Assembly: GCA_023105745.1 (NCBI GenBank)
Contig: JALGQZ010000008.1
Location: forward strand, 24,875,866 to 24,939,865
DNA from: Austropuccinia psidii
Lineage: Eukaryota; Basidiomycota; Pucciniomycetes; Pucciniales; Sphaerophragmiaceae
Length of the DNA: 64,000 nt
Reading direction: 5' to 3'
Position 1 is the first letter of the stretch. Each line of letters starts with the position of its first letter. This document shows, one piece after another, positions 34,051-46,439 of the stretch. A program made the position numbers and the translations under genes. Under the pieces are notes generated by a model. It saw nothing but the letters and a program-made list of their open reading frames with translations, was not told the origin of the DNA and did no database searches.

Positions 34051-37000
34051 GTCACTTGATCCTTATTTATCTTAATTTCATCAAATATGAAATAACCCTA
34101 TGACTATATAACACAATAGCCCTCTTTCTAGCCCAAAAAAGCATTCCCATTTTGCCCAAAAACTCCCTATTCCCATTAGACCCCAAGCTGCACAATTCAA
34201 TTGCCATTATAAGCAAGGGGTCTTATATCTTAAAGTTGAAATAATTTTGTAATTTTTTATCATTCTGTATCATCTTAACTAATCTTTGGAAAGAGATATA
34301 TATGTGGTACAGAATAATCATTTCCAATTATCTTCAGTAAAGCTTATTAAGTCATTTTCTGTTTATATTTATGGTGAAAGATTTTGTTTACATGGCTTAA
34401 TGTACCATTTCTTGTAAATTTCATGTAAGAAGAAAATCTCTTCTTTAATCTCATCATTTTTTTCATATAAAAACATTTATATATTATATAAAGCTTATAA
34501 ATCATTGAAGCGCTCATCACATATTTTTCTTTCAGGCATTAGCAAGGAGTATTGTAAAAAATGAGAGATGTGATGGGGAAGTAGAAGATTTAAATATGAG
34601 TTGGTGATTTTTTTGGGTGATTTCTTAAAGGAAATTCTGAAGTTGGTACCCAAAAACCTAGGTGTTTGGTTCCGAAAATATCACGGCTAATTTTGTGTGG
34701 GATTCACAAAATCCCAAAAATTAGATGTGGAATTTAGCCAAAAGAAACCTGGGATTTTCAATTTGTAATTTGGAAGGTTTTAGATTCCCGGATTATTATT
34801 TATTTTTCAATTTCATTTCTAAAAACTGAAAAATTACAAATACTAAAAAAGTTGAACAAGATAAAAAACAGTTCCAAAACATGATGGCAGTAATACCAAT
34901 ATAAGGGAGCTATGAAAATTGGAACATTTGATATTTTTGAGCTTAATTGTAGATAATTTGTAAAAAATAAGTGTTAAACCAAAGAGTTTTCCTCAATTCC
35001 TTCAAAATTTTATAAAAAGAAATTGAGAAAATATTTAAAAGGACCATATTGCATCATTGCAACATTTAAAAAAATCCTTAGTCAATAAATTTCAAATTGA
35101 AAAAGATGGTGAGTAATGAAATTTCCTTATCACATTGGAAGAAGCTGAAAAATCTTCAAGAATCTATTTGAGTGATAAAAAAATTTCAGTTATTATCAAT
35201 ATCTTTCATAATAAATTTAATGGTACAAATACTGAAAACAAATATCCTTTCTGATTCATGCCAATTGATAGCTCACATTTAAGCTCCAAGATTTGGTGTA
35301 AATAATATATTCCAAATAAATATTTGATATAAATAATGAAACAAAAAAATCTTATTTTCTTATCAGAAAATAATTCAAAATATGGAAATCCCTCTTTGAA
35401 GTTATGTAAACTATTATAGAAAAAAACACCACTGTGTGGTGGATAATTAAGGTGGAAAATATTTTCCTTTATTTATTGAAGGTTTTCTTTCCAAAAAAAA
35501 AAAAGTGGAATATTAGAATTTTGAAATGATGGGCACATGTTAAATAGTTCAACCATTTTAATTAGAAAAAACAATGGAATCATGGTGAAATTACTTCACA
35601 GATTTCTTCAACAGCAGTTTGACTACCTGATAAGAATAATTTTTATTGAAGGATTTTTTCTATTAGTTATTATTGTATATTTAATGAAAGAGTAAAAAAT
35701 TAGAGAACATGCAAAATTCATAATATCTTATTTTAATCCAGTAAGCTTTTTAATTACCAAACCTATGGCTTAAATTATCTGAAAAAACTTTTCAAGGTTA
35801 GAATCAAGGTTGAAACTGAGGTTTAAAGAAGATTGTACCTGAGTTGGACCTTCTAACCCCACTGGTGGGAATAACCTTTTCTTTCATGTTTAATCGATTT
35901 AGTTAAAAGGGCTCTTGATTAATTCCTATCTAATACTTCATACTTTATTTTAGTACATAGTATAGATTCTGAGAAAAATGCTATTCTTACAGCCTAAATA
36001 ACTCTCCTTTATTTTAAATGCTGAAATAGAAGGGTGAATTCTCATTTTAAATTTCACCATTATGAATCTATAATGTATGGAATTAATTTTAATCTAAAGA
36101 ATTTTCATTTCACAGGAAAAAGTTAAAATGGAAATTTTTTCAGAAATTTTGAGTTTCACCAGAAAGAAACTCTTCAATATTTAGGGTGATTAGCCAAGAT
36201 TTCAGAAAAAGAATGCTATTGACAATATCTAGTAATAAAGAGATAAATTTATTATGAAACATATTTATATGAGAATTTGAATCTCAAACCATGGTCCAAG
36301 CATTAAAATTACACATAAAAACCATAAAATAGGATAATCATTAGTATGTCACTTGAAATAATTTAGTTACATAAACACATAATTTTACATCATAAGAATA
36401 AATTTTCAATAATTTTATCTATAATCAATCTCCAGAAAATATGATCAACCCACCTCATCAAGATAAATCTTTAAATAATGAATACAGATGTAAGTCTTTA
36501 TATAAAAAAAATATATAATAATCACTAGTTACTATAAAATTTTAGTTTTCATTTATTTATAAATTTAAATAAAATGAAAATATTAACCTAAGAGATAATA
36601 GAAGTACTTATTTCTATAAACCCAAGGTGTACAAAGAATATGAATGAAAATATAAGATGATGGTTTGTTTTTTTATTCATAATAATAAAGTTGAAATATA
36701 AATCAAAATATGAATAATTTGTTTATTAGCTATTCAGTTCCAAAAAAACATTGGATTATGTGCAAAGAAATATATTTACCAAGAATATCAATTATTTCCA
36801 TACTATTATAAGCATTAGAGAATAAGTTAAATATAATGTAAAATATATTATAAGAATTAATTTATCTTTCAAAAAGATAGACAAGTTCATCATAAAAATT
36901 GAAATAACCAAATTATATCTTTCAGGCTTTTCCAAAAAATGAAAATGATAAATGAAAATGAATGTAAGGCAATTTTCTTATTTTTATTTGTTCAAGCTTT

Positions 37001-37740
37001 ATTTTAATATAAAATTAAAAAATTTTAATTAAGAAATAATATTTTCATGGTTTCTGGTTTTAAAATATGTTGATTCGATTATATAAATTTCAATCTAAGA
37101 TCATGAAAAACAAAAAAAATTGAAAAAAAATATACAAGTTCCTTATTTATTTATTTTTTACTTTTTTAATTTTAGAATTAATATTTTGATTGTCTTAATT
37201 TCAGTTTTTTCTTAAAAACAAATTTCATTCTTATTTAATTTTTATGTTTTATTTCATTTATCTTTCTTTAATTTTCTAATTTTCCAATTTTTTTCTATTT
37301 ATTATTTCTTTATTTTAATTAAGATTTGGAAATTTTTCTTTATTATTATTATATTTATATTGTTTTTTACATAAAAAAATAATTAATCTTATTTTCAAAT
37401 TTTCAAAAAATAAAAAAAATTGAAAAACTTAAATTTTTTTTACAATTTTAAATATTTGAAAAGTTATCCTATTTACTTATTTGTAATTAAACAAATTTTT
37501 TTTTATTTAGATTTATAAAATTAAGCTTATTTGTTTCTTTTGTTTGAATTAATATTTTATAACTTTAATTTTAAAAGAATAATTTGATATTGCTTTATTT
37601 CCTTAAAAATTAATTAATTCCTAGATTTATTGGAAATTCTAAATTTTAATTTTTTTTTTTTTTTTTGATAAATCATGATGATTCAAAAGATTTTTATTTT
37701 TATCATTTAATAAATTTTTTAATAAAATTCAAACAATTTT
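34051..37740. other. AT-rich stretch without recognised genes
   Basis: About 3.7 kb of very AT-rich sequence with runs of A and T and no coding pattern. At 35843-35890 it has the second copy of the repeat noted at 32800. The part from 36480 to 37740 is close to simple sequence. Confidence 0.4.
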
Positions 37741-37749
37741 ATATAAGTA

Positions 37750-38690
37750 ATGGTAAATACATGTAAACAAAATGGTAAAAACATATGAAATTTTGGGTTT
37801 CTTTACCATTCATTTTTCAAATCATCTTTCTCTTCTGTTTCTTTGGCTTATTATTGATCTCCAAAAATAATTTCAAAATTTTACTTTGACAAAAAAAAAA
37901 AAAGGCCAATTTGGTCAATTTGGTCAATTTTGCTTATATGTAAAAGAAATTATATAGAATTTAATTTAAATTATGAAATAAATAAATAAAATACTCTTTT
38001 TTTAAAAATTAAGTTGAAATTTTTTTTAGCTCTCTTGTTAAAAAAAAAAAAAAAAAAAGTTTTTGATCTCACATTGATGATGAAATGTTTGATCAAAATA
38101 TTATTGGTTTGGTTATTGAAAAAATCAAAAACAATTTAGTCATGAATTTTAATCATCAAGATAAATTCAAAACAAATTATTATTATTATCCTTTTAAGAA
38201 AGCTAGAAATTTTCATCCTTTTATTAAAAGAAAAACAAGATGTTTATTTTTTTTATTCTATAATTTAAATCAAATTAAATTATGGAAAAATGTTTGGGAA
38301 TTAATTATCCCCCTAAAAAATACAAAAAGTAAGATAATTTGGTCAAAACAAAAGGCAAAAACTGTAAAACCAAATTTACAAGAAGTCAGGCTTTTACCTC
38401 TCTTGCACCTTTTTGTAATCCAAATTGGGTTACATTTCATATAAAATGACTAACCTAAACTTTCAAGAAGTCTGGATTTGGCCTCTGTCCTTTTCATAAT
38501 CCAAATTGGGTTACCAAAAGGAGAAGAGAGCCACAGGTGAGGGCTTAAAACTAGATAAAAATTAAGTATGCCGCAGACCAGCCAGTGGTATAACCTTTTT
38601 ATGGTTTAACTGTTATCATTTCCAACAAAAACAACCAAAAAATCTGACGTAATTTATCATTTAGCCCATGTGTTTTTTTTTTTACCTTTA
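37750..38690. mobile_element. Possible non-autonomous relative of the MULE
   Basis: The left side has two adjacent ATGGTAAA(T/A)ACAT motifs (37750, 37772) and the right side an inverted partner, CATGTG followed by T and TTTACC (38666-38690). These resemble the GGTAAA-ACACAT-TAA core of the MULE ends at 26762 and 31162. A 119-residue open frame inside (38085-38444) is lysine- and asparagine-rich and gives no recognisable domain. No target duplication can be called in this AT-rich setting. Confidence 0.25.
38379..38514. repeat. Tandem duplication, 85-bp period
   Basis: CAAGAAGTC.GG followed by CTCT, CCTTTT and TAATCCAAATTGGGTTAC occurs at 38379-38433 and again at 38464-38514. Confidence 0.75.
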
Positions 38691-38695
38691 CCCAA

Positions 38696-38715
38696 TTATA
38701 TATATATATATATAG
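38696..38715. repeat. TA dinucleotide microsatellite
   Basis: An uninterrupted run of about nine TA units just right of the possible transposon end at 38690. Confidence 0.85.
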
Positions 38716-39389
38716 AAAGAACTAGATATTAAAAATTAAGATATTAATAGCACTATAATAAGACTCAAAAAATAGCTGAATTAAAGATTAGTTTCTTTTT
38801 ATAGTATAAATAATGACTTTTAAATTATTTTTACACTTTTAATCAATTCATTAACTATAATATATGAAAAAAAAAATCCAAAAAAGTTATTTTTTTTTCA
38901 CAATTAAATTTCAATATATAAAGTTTTTTTTTTCTTTTACTTTTGCTATTTTTGTCTTTTTATTAAAATATAAATTATTATTATTTTTTTATGATTAAAA
39001 AATATATAATTTTGTACATAACTCAAATTTTTAATCATAAAAAATAATAATTAAATTTTACTAACTATTATAATTTTAATTAAATTTCAAGTATATCGTA
39101 ATTTACTTAAAAAAAAATAATGTAAATATTCAAATTAATCTTTTAATGTGAAAATTATTCACAAATTGGTTTTTAAATGAATATGTTCTCTTCAAATTTG
39201 ATTCAATTTTTTTTTTTACATTATTTCAAAGCCATTCATTTTGCTTTCTGGAGGTTTTCCAATTTGAGCTAAACCATCTGTATAAAATCATACCAGAAGA
39301 GACAAATGGATTATCGAGTTTGAATGAGCTTGACCTATCTAGATAAAAGAATGAATCAGGAGCAAATGTAATCTGGAGTAAGACAGTGA

Positions 39390-39758
39390 TTGTTTGAGAA
39401 AACGGAAGATCATTCAAGGGTTTTTCCCAAGAGTTTTAATGCCACTGTTAAGAATAACCCTAGCATTTTGCCAAAGAAAAATTGCAAATTTCAGTATGCA
39501 TATTTCACTAAATCAGCAGCTTTCTATAGAAGGCAGATTTGGTCTGGGTCAATACACCCTAATGATCATTGTTTTTGCTTGAAACTTTTCTTTCAAAAAT
39601 TTAAAAATATTCATTTTCAAACCACAGTAAATCTAAACAAGAGAAAAAACATCTTTTGTATTTGTCCACCGTTCTCCTTTTTGTTCGTTGTACAACTAGA
39701 ACAAATTATGGTAATCATGACTTTTTTTCAGGTTATTTCATTATTTACAATATTGTAA
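39390..39758 (+). other. Unassigned 122-residue open frame
   Basis: An open frame beginning MFEKTEDHSRVFPKSF and ending in a hydrophobic stretch. I do not recognise it. It lies 3' of the cohesin gene and converges on it. The surrounding 39220-39760 has a few CG dinucleotides, unlike most intergenic sequence here. It could be a small gene, a gene remnant or chance; no introns or start context support one choice. Confidence 0.2.
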
Positions 39759-40046
39759 TCTTTTCCATCAAACCAAAAGCATAAACATGAAAAACACGGA
39801 GAAAACTGTAATATATATATTTATTTTTATCACTCAAAACCATTTCATAACTCCCAGGGGTCCTTAAACTGAATAAATATAAATCAAGAAAAAAAAGCAA
39901 ATAGCTAGCTTTCACAAAAATGATTTAGTCTTCAAAAAATGACATAAGTCACAACAATAAGTATGATATCATTCTTTTATTTCCCATTATATATAACAGA
40001 TATATATATATATGTTCTTTCAAAAAAACCGTCTTGGAAAACCATA

Positions 40047-40052
40047 TTTATT
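40047..40052 (-). terminator. Polyadenylation signal AATAAA of the cohesin gene
   Basis: The minus strand reads AATAAA 24 bases after the stop codon (TAA at 40079-40077), a usual place for a 3' end signal. Confidence 0.5.
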
Positions 40053-40076
40053 AAAGAAACGTTTGTTTTTATTCAA

Positions 40077-43000
40077 TTAGCCCACTAGTCGGTTTTTTCT
40101 TTTGAAGTTGGCTAAACTTATTTCGGATTCCACGCTGTCTGATCGACCATCACTCCCATCGCTTTTTCCATTTTCCTCATCAAATGGTGTTTCTTCCTTT
40201 TTCTTTCGATGCCGTTTGTCAAGTTCGAATGTTTGAGTATTGTGAATTACAACATCTACTCTAGATCGTTTTTTAAGGGGTTGAGCCAATCTTCTTGAGC
40301 TTTCTAAAGCCGTATTCTTCTTCTTGGTTTTAGTGGCGTCATAATCAGTTCCTTCTGATCTTTTACGTTTAGGCCCGATTGGAATGACAACCGAAACCAC
40401 TGAAGACTCCCGAATGCTATGCGATGGAACTGAACTGTTCCTAATGGAAGATCGACCTGATAGGTTACTTACTGAAGATTCAATTAAATGCATTTTTTTA
40501 TCTGATCCTCTCTTACGACGATCCGAGTGATTTTTACGATTATTCTTGACATGAGTGTCTGGTTCTGTTGAGCGAGTTTTGATAACCTGTTTCTTAATCG
40601 AAACAACTGGCATAGTTTTCTTTTTCTTTGGTTTTTGAGACTTTTTGGCAGGTCCAGATCGTGAGTCATGATGATCATCTACTTCGTCAAGCCCTTCATC
40701 TGCAACATCGTCTAGTGCTTCACGCTCGGATTCATCATCGCTTTGCCTTTGTAAAGCAAGTTTTGCGGCACGTTTGATGGCTTTAGGAATGGTTATTTCA
40801 GAAAGATTGTCAACTTTAAACCTTGCAAGAAATGAGTGGTAGCCAAAAAAAAAAAGCCAATAACCCAACTTGGATCCTTAGCCATTAATGAAATTAGACG
40901 CTTTAAATAATGGTGATAAGCATCCCATGCTTTAGTCGATGGTATGACAAAGTCGCTTTCGCGTATGAGTCGATCTAATTCAGTTTTGCTGTAAATTTCC
41001 AAATAATTCAACATTAAGCTGCTTCAGGGATGCAAAAATGATGATCAGTGACGTACATCTTGAGAGCTCCCCGACCATCAATACCCAGTAATAAAATCAC
41101 TAAGCCTCTAAACATGGCACCCGCTTTGTTTTGTATTTTCCGGTCCTGATCTAAGTCACTAACTTTAGCAATCAGCCAGTTAACACAATCCAAATGAAGC
41201 TTGACGTAAGAATCAATATTCATTCGTGGCTTATGAGTCATTCTAGCCCCTCGAACCACCACAACAGATTGTAGCAACCTAGAAAGTCTGAAAAATTGCT
41301 GATCGGTAGATATACTGCCACCAAGATACAATTGAAACGACTTGATAAAAATGAAATCCGAAAATAAGTAAATTAAGTCAAAAAGCTTAGTTGTATCAAT
41401 AAAATACAATTAACATACTTCTTTTAATGAATCTACCAAACATTTAACTACTAAGCCCATCTGCTCTGGTTTATCAGAAATGCTATCGTTTAAAGTATTG
41501 ATTGTCAATTCAACAGAAATGTCATAAATTTTACTGAATCGAGTAAAATGTGGTAAAATGACGCTACAATGTCTAACTTCTAACAATCCACATCGAATTG
41601 CTTTGGCAAATGTTGTGATGATCAAATCAAATTGTTCAATCCTTTGAAGCTGCTTGATACTCAGAATTGAATCTAGGCAAAATAAAGAGGCGAGTATAGA
41701 AGTGTGAATAATAAGCTTAATTTTGCTTTAGGAGGAAAAGTAAAGGGAAATATAGTTTAAAATGACGCACTAGATTGCTGCTCAGTCAAAGCATTTGTTG
41801 TATTTAAAGTCTTAGATGCGTTTTTCTTCTCGTGGCGATGTTGTGGTATGCCATCTTCCTCATCGTCATTTTCCGACACCTGATTGGTTTGAATGCCCTC
41901 CTCACTTAAACGTTCCTCAACAAACTTTTCTATTTCAGCCTGAATAAAACCAGCACAGCGATACTGGGTTTGCTGATCACATTCTAGTCTTAGCTTCTCG
42001 GGCATAAATGCACTTTGGCACAAAAGATAAGTGTTGAGGAGGTGGATAAATGCCTATTAGTAATAATAAAAAATAGTAAGCCTACTTGAAGTACATATTT
42101 TTTTTGTTCGACAAAAAAGCTCCTTGCGATATAATGAACGGCTTACAGCTTGTTTGACAGAGCCATGCGCAACACCAGCCGGGTTGATTGCATAGTCAGT
42201 CAAAAGATTTGTCAAAATTTCTCGAGCCTCTGAAGCTTGTTCCAGCTTAACCAATAAGTTTTGGTCCACCAAATCTTTGGTAGGAAGACCTTGACCATTG
42301 ATAGACGGGCGACAAACAGCGGCGCTGGACCAGGTAAAGTGTAGTTGAAGAATCTCAAGCGCAACTTCAATCAACTTGGGTTAGAAAAAAGCGAATCGGC
42401 CGTGAAGCACAACTTGTTTATAAGCCTGGTGCATATCAATAACTGGAGCGTTGGTATAAAATTAAGAATAAAACTCACCCTGCTTTCATTGCGATGGGCT
42501 AAGCGACCACGATTGGCAATCGCGGCAATCAAATTCAAAGGACTAGACGGCTGCTGGGTTGATACATCAGGTTTTAAGCTGGACGTCATATCGACTTGTC
42601 GAAATAAGATAACAATTTTGGTTAGTAAAAGAGTAAGTGAGGCGATTTCTTCATCTTTCAATTGGATTGCGTCTAAATCCGTTTTGTTTGTAGTAGATTG
42701 AAGCAAAGCAGACATTAAACTGTCGTAAAGCTTAGTGATTTTGGATTGATTGATGTGATCCAATGACTTGGTGTTAGTCGATACATGAACAATTGTCGAA
42801 GAAATCACATGGATGGTCTCGATACGATGTTGTTTCATGTATTGTTTAATTAGTGTCTCCCACACCTCTTCGAATGCCTGCAATAAAGTATGATTAGCGT
42901 ACATTGAAACTTGAAAACAGTTAAATTAATGGTAGCGCAAAATTCAAGAACTAACTGATACCATTCTCAAATCTAAGTACATATTCAAGTACAATAGTTT

Positions 43001-45973
43001 TGGAATTCGAAACACTTCCGACAACCGAACAGGATCTGTCATAAATTTTGAAAACAACTTGGGCAAGAGATTGATCATTACACGGGTTAATTCAACTCTA
43101 TTAGGTTGTTCTTCAGTATCACCGTCATCTTCACCATCACTTAGCCCTTCATCATTTTCAAGGTCTGTTGGGTCAATTTCGTCATCTGTTGTTGCGCCTC
43201 TTGGGCCATCACGCTTTTTCTTCTTTCGGTGCTGAGCTTTAGGCAAAGGTGATGTCTGAATGAACCTTCGAAGAGAGGCAATTAATACTTCAACTAGAAT
43301 GGTTTCTTCAGTTTCGGTCAATTTAAAAGCATCTAAAAGAACTGTGTTATCCTCTATGATATCTTTATTAGATTCATCAGCATTAGATTTCCCAGTATCA
43401 ACATTATTATTATGATCATTGCGGGTTAGAGTGCGGTCAGAGTTCCTGGAAATCGACAGCTGTTTTCTACGGTTTGGAGAAGTAGTGGATGCAGTATGAT
43501 CCAAAAGAAGATAATGGCACAACGCGCGCCAATCCTTTAGGATTTCGACTCGATTCCATAAATCATCTATTGCCAAATCTAGCCTACCCTTTTCAAAATG
43601 AGATTGGTTGAACAAGCTTGCAATTCCGTAACTTTCTTCGTACTGTTGAATATTACTGGTATGACTAGAAGCTGTGTCATCGGTTTCATTACTCGAAGTA
43701 CTCTCGACATCAGCCTCGCTAGTGTGTAAGTCTGGTTTAGCTTTAGAATCTTTTCCCAATTTGAAAAGTAGGCGAGCAAGACACTTGAAGCTCAGCTGCT
43801 TCTCAGAGTCATTAGAGATCGGCTTATTTTTCCCAATAGTACTTGCTAACATTGTTGACAATTCAGGTGTGGCATCTAATCGAATCCGATAGGCGTTCAA
43901 AGTTTCTTCAAATAGATTACTGAAAAATGCGCTGGCAGCTTTCCTAACTCTGGTATCTTCATGATAAATTAGCTTGCCCAATTGGTTCCTTTGACTCGAT
44001 TCCAAAAGCCCATGTCGATCGATTTGAGTCAAAATGTTAATAGACAAACAGCGAGATACTAGATCGGTTTCACCGGTTGCCATTTCAAACAATCTTGATT
44101 TAAAGCGTGCGGTAAAATGTTGCATTACCTCAATGTTTTCGTCCTTAGCATATAAAGTACTCAGCGCTTTAAGAGCTTCATTTCGGGCATCCTTGTTCTA
44201 AAATGTGAAAAGGTGAGGGTAAAAGATGAATAACTTGAACAATAGCAATATAAGTTTTGAGATCTGACATACACTGTCAGTCAAAACCCAGCCGATATAG
44301 CGTAAATAATTTCCTTCTAAAAAATAATCCGGTACTATTTTCATCCATTGACCCAATGCTTGAACGCAATCTATCCGGATATTGGGATCAGCATCCCGAA
44401 AACGATGAACAAAAACCCTAAAGAAAACAAGAGTTTTAATGGTAAGCATCAGGTTTGTAAGTCATGATTCAGGTTATTTGACACAAACCCATCAAAAAAT
44501 TCGCTGATGTAATTTTCAAGGGTTGCCCTTTGTAAATCCACCCGTTTTTGTCGTTTCTCCCATTCAATCAATTGAGCCGATTTGATCTTATTCTTGTGAT
44601 TTTTTTCGCTTTGTTTGGTAGTTTCTAATTCTACCTTTCGATTTAAAAGCATCAATTCTTTCCTGATACTGACCAATATATCACTCAAAGAACCAACAAA
44701 GCCAAATAAACTGATGAGGGTGGAGGTATGCCGAAAGGCTCTAAGGGTTGAAGAAGATAGTGAGACCAGGTAAGATTGAATGGAATTAATGAAATAATCA
44801 TCATAGAGTATTGAATTTAAATGTGCCAATTTGATTAATTGAGTGACAAGGCTGATAAGATTCTTTCGAAAGTTCTTGGATACAGATTTTCCGGATTTGA
44901 CGATCAATGGATAGGTTCCACTTGGTACCTATTGTATAATGTGATTTGTTGAGTGATAAGAATGAATAAATTAGTCTAGATGGCATTGAAGCAAAGTCGA
45001 AATAAAAGAGTGAGAAATGAACCATTTTGAAAGTTTCTTGTATAGTGTCTAAGGTGTCAGTAACCGCGTCAACGTCCAGAGCCTCATGTTTATCTATGCT
45101 ACTATTGCAGCCACAACACTACAGAGATTTGAAATCAGACATTAATTGAGTTATAAGAAACTTGAGAACCCCCCGAAGCAATTGAACACACGCGTAAGAC
45201 AAAGTTGATAAATTGAGATATTGCTTCTCCTTTGCTATCTGTGTCTTCATCACCATTACCCTTATAGATTTCCATCCAATCTTCGAGTGTTGGTTCAATT
45301 GCTGAAGTACCTGATCGAATGGTATCTGTGAATCAAGGTATGAGGTATTTTTTGAGCGCCAAAAGGATGATTGATTGATAAGAATGCAAATGACCAACTA
45401 AATAAGTCGTTATCATTAGTAATAGCATATTCTCCTTGTGGAGTTTCATGGTTCTTGTTATGATTACCGTCCTCAGGGTTGTTATTTTTTCGTTTTTGAG
45501 GGATGACTTTTAATTTATTGAGCCTTTGACGACCTCTAGGACCACCAGCTCTCGGCCTACCATTACTACGTGAAGCCGATGACTTTTTAGTTTTATTATC
45601 GCGACTGTTTGATGTATTAAAAGCTTTTGGATTAAAATCGTCAGTATCACTTGAAGAATTGTCCGATGAATGTTTTTTTTTATTAGAATTTGATGAAGAA
45701 TGATGTGATTTATTTTTGGTTGAGTTTGAATTTGAATGAGTTTCATGATCTGAATTTGAGGATATTGAACTAGCGGCAGAAAGCAAGTTTCGCTTTGACG
45801 CTCTATTGATGGCTGCGTAAAACATCAAAAAAGGAAGAATCAGGTTTGAAGATGAGTTAAGATCGATGGATGGTATTGATGACAGAAGATTGACCATTAG
45901 TAGAACTTGAAGGTTGAGATGGGTTTGAGTTTCTTTTGATCCTATGAGGACGAGATTGAGGATCGGGATCCAT
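40077..45973 (-). CDS. SCC3: Cohesin subunit SCC3/STAG, 14 exons, 1615 aa
   Basis: Structural cohesin subunit that binds the kleisin SCC1 and DNA, and is needed for sister-chromatid cohesion in the nucleus. My exons are 45973-45895, 45812-45399, 45325-45192, 45118-45023, 44928-44489, 44417-44273, 44197-42962, 42877-42479, 42374-42147, 42053-41771, 41672-41419, 41340-41057, 40988-40870 and 40813-40077. All introns are GT-AG, 56-104 bp, and every phase agrees (4848 nt). The N terminus (about 1-170) is serine/asparagine-rich and basic. LFNTIRSGTSAIEPTLEDW and the STAG region with STLRAFRHTSTLISL follow (about 190-380). The stromalin conservative domain FVHRFRDADPNIRIDCVQAL...YLRYIGWVLTD sits at about 389-436. 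HEAT-like repeats follow, then a basic C-terminal tail. The long C tail makes it bigger than many fungal homologues. The first intron (GTCAAT donor) and the last (AAAG acceptor) are the least sure; an upstream ATG at 46002 is possible. Confidence 0.9.
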
Positions 45974-46230
45974 TCTGAAGTTTCGTTTGAGGAATCCGAC
46001 AATCGATTCTTGGTTTGATGATCAGAGAGATCGATAGGAGCGAGATTTGAAAGATTTTAATTCCAAGAAGAATGAAATTATCAAAATCGATTGCGAGCAA
46101 ATTCGCTCAAGGACAAAGAAATCAGAAAAACTGATCACTGAGCCATTAAATTAAATTAAATTAAATTGAATGGATCCGCGCTATTTTCAAAATTTCAACT
46201 TGGCGCTACTCAATTGAGCACAACGAAATT
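45974..46230 (-). promoter_or_regulatory. Upstream region of the cohesin gene
   Basis: CG-containing, gene-like sequence runs to about 46230, where Harbinger-type sequence takes over, so the promoter must be compact. It includes a four-copy AAATT repeat (46148-46170). No TATA box is evident. Specific factor sites cannot be called. Confidence 0.4.
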
Positions 46231-46439
46231 CTTCAGCAGCCAATCTCATTTCTCAGTCTTTTCAATCCAACTGAGCCTTCACCATCACTGAATGGGAAAG
46301 CTACTTCAGCCACAGTTTTATCTGGTATGGTTTATTCTTTGGATATACACACTAAAGCCTTCTCCTTTCCAATAGTGACTTAATATGGCCATTTCATCAG
46401 GAGCCTGCCTTGAAATAAGGTCACAAATATTTCAAGTCT

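Noticed and set aside
38085..38444. 119-residue open frame as a real gene
   Set aside because: Composition simply mirrors AT-rich DNA (Lys, Asn, Phe, Leu); it begins in a poly-A tract and overlaps the 85-bp duplication. No domain or intron signal.
40814..42146. Homopolymer frameshifts or pseudogene status for the cohesin gene
   Set aside because: Introns with GT-AG borders and compatible phases explain all breaks and give a total divisible by three.
45974..46002. ATG at 46002 as the cohesin start
   Set aside because: That frame reads through sequence better explained as an 82-bp intron and gives an out-of-character hydrophobic stretch. Kept as an alternative only.
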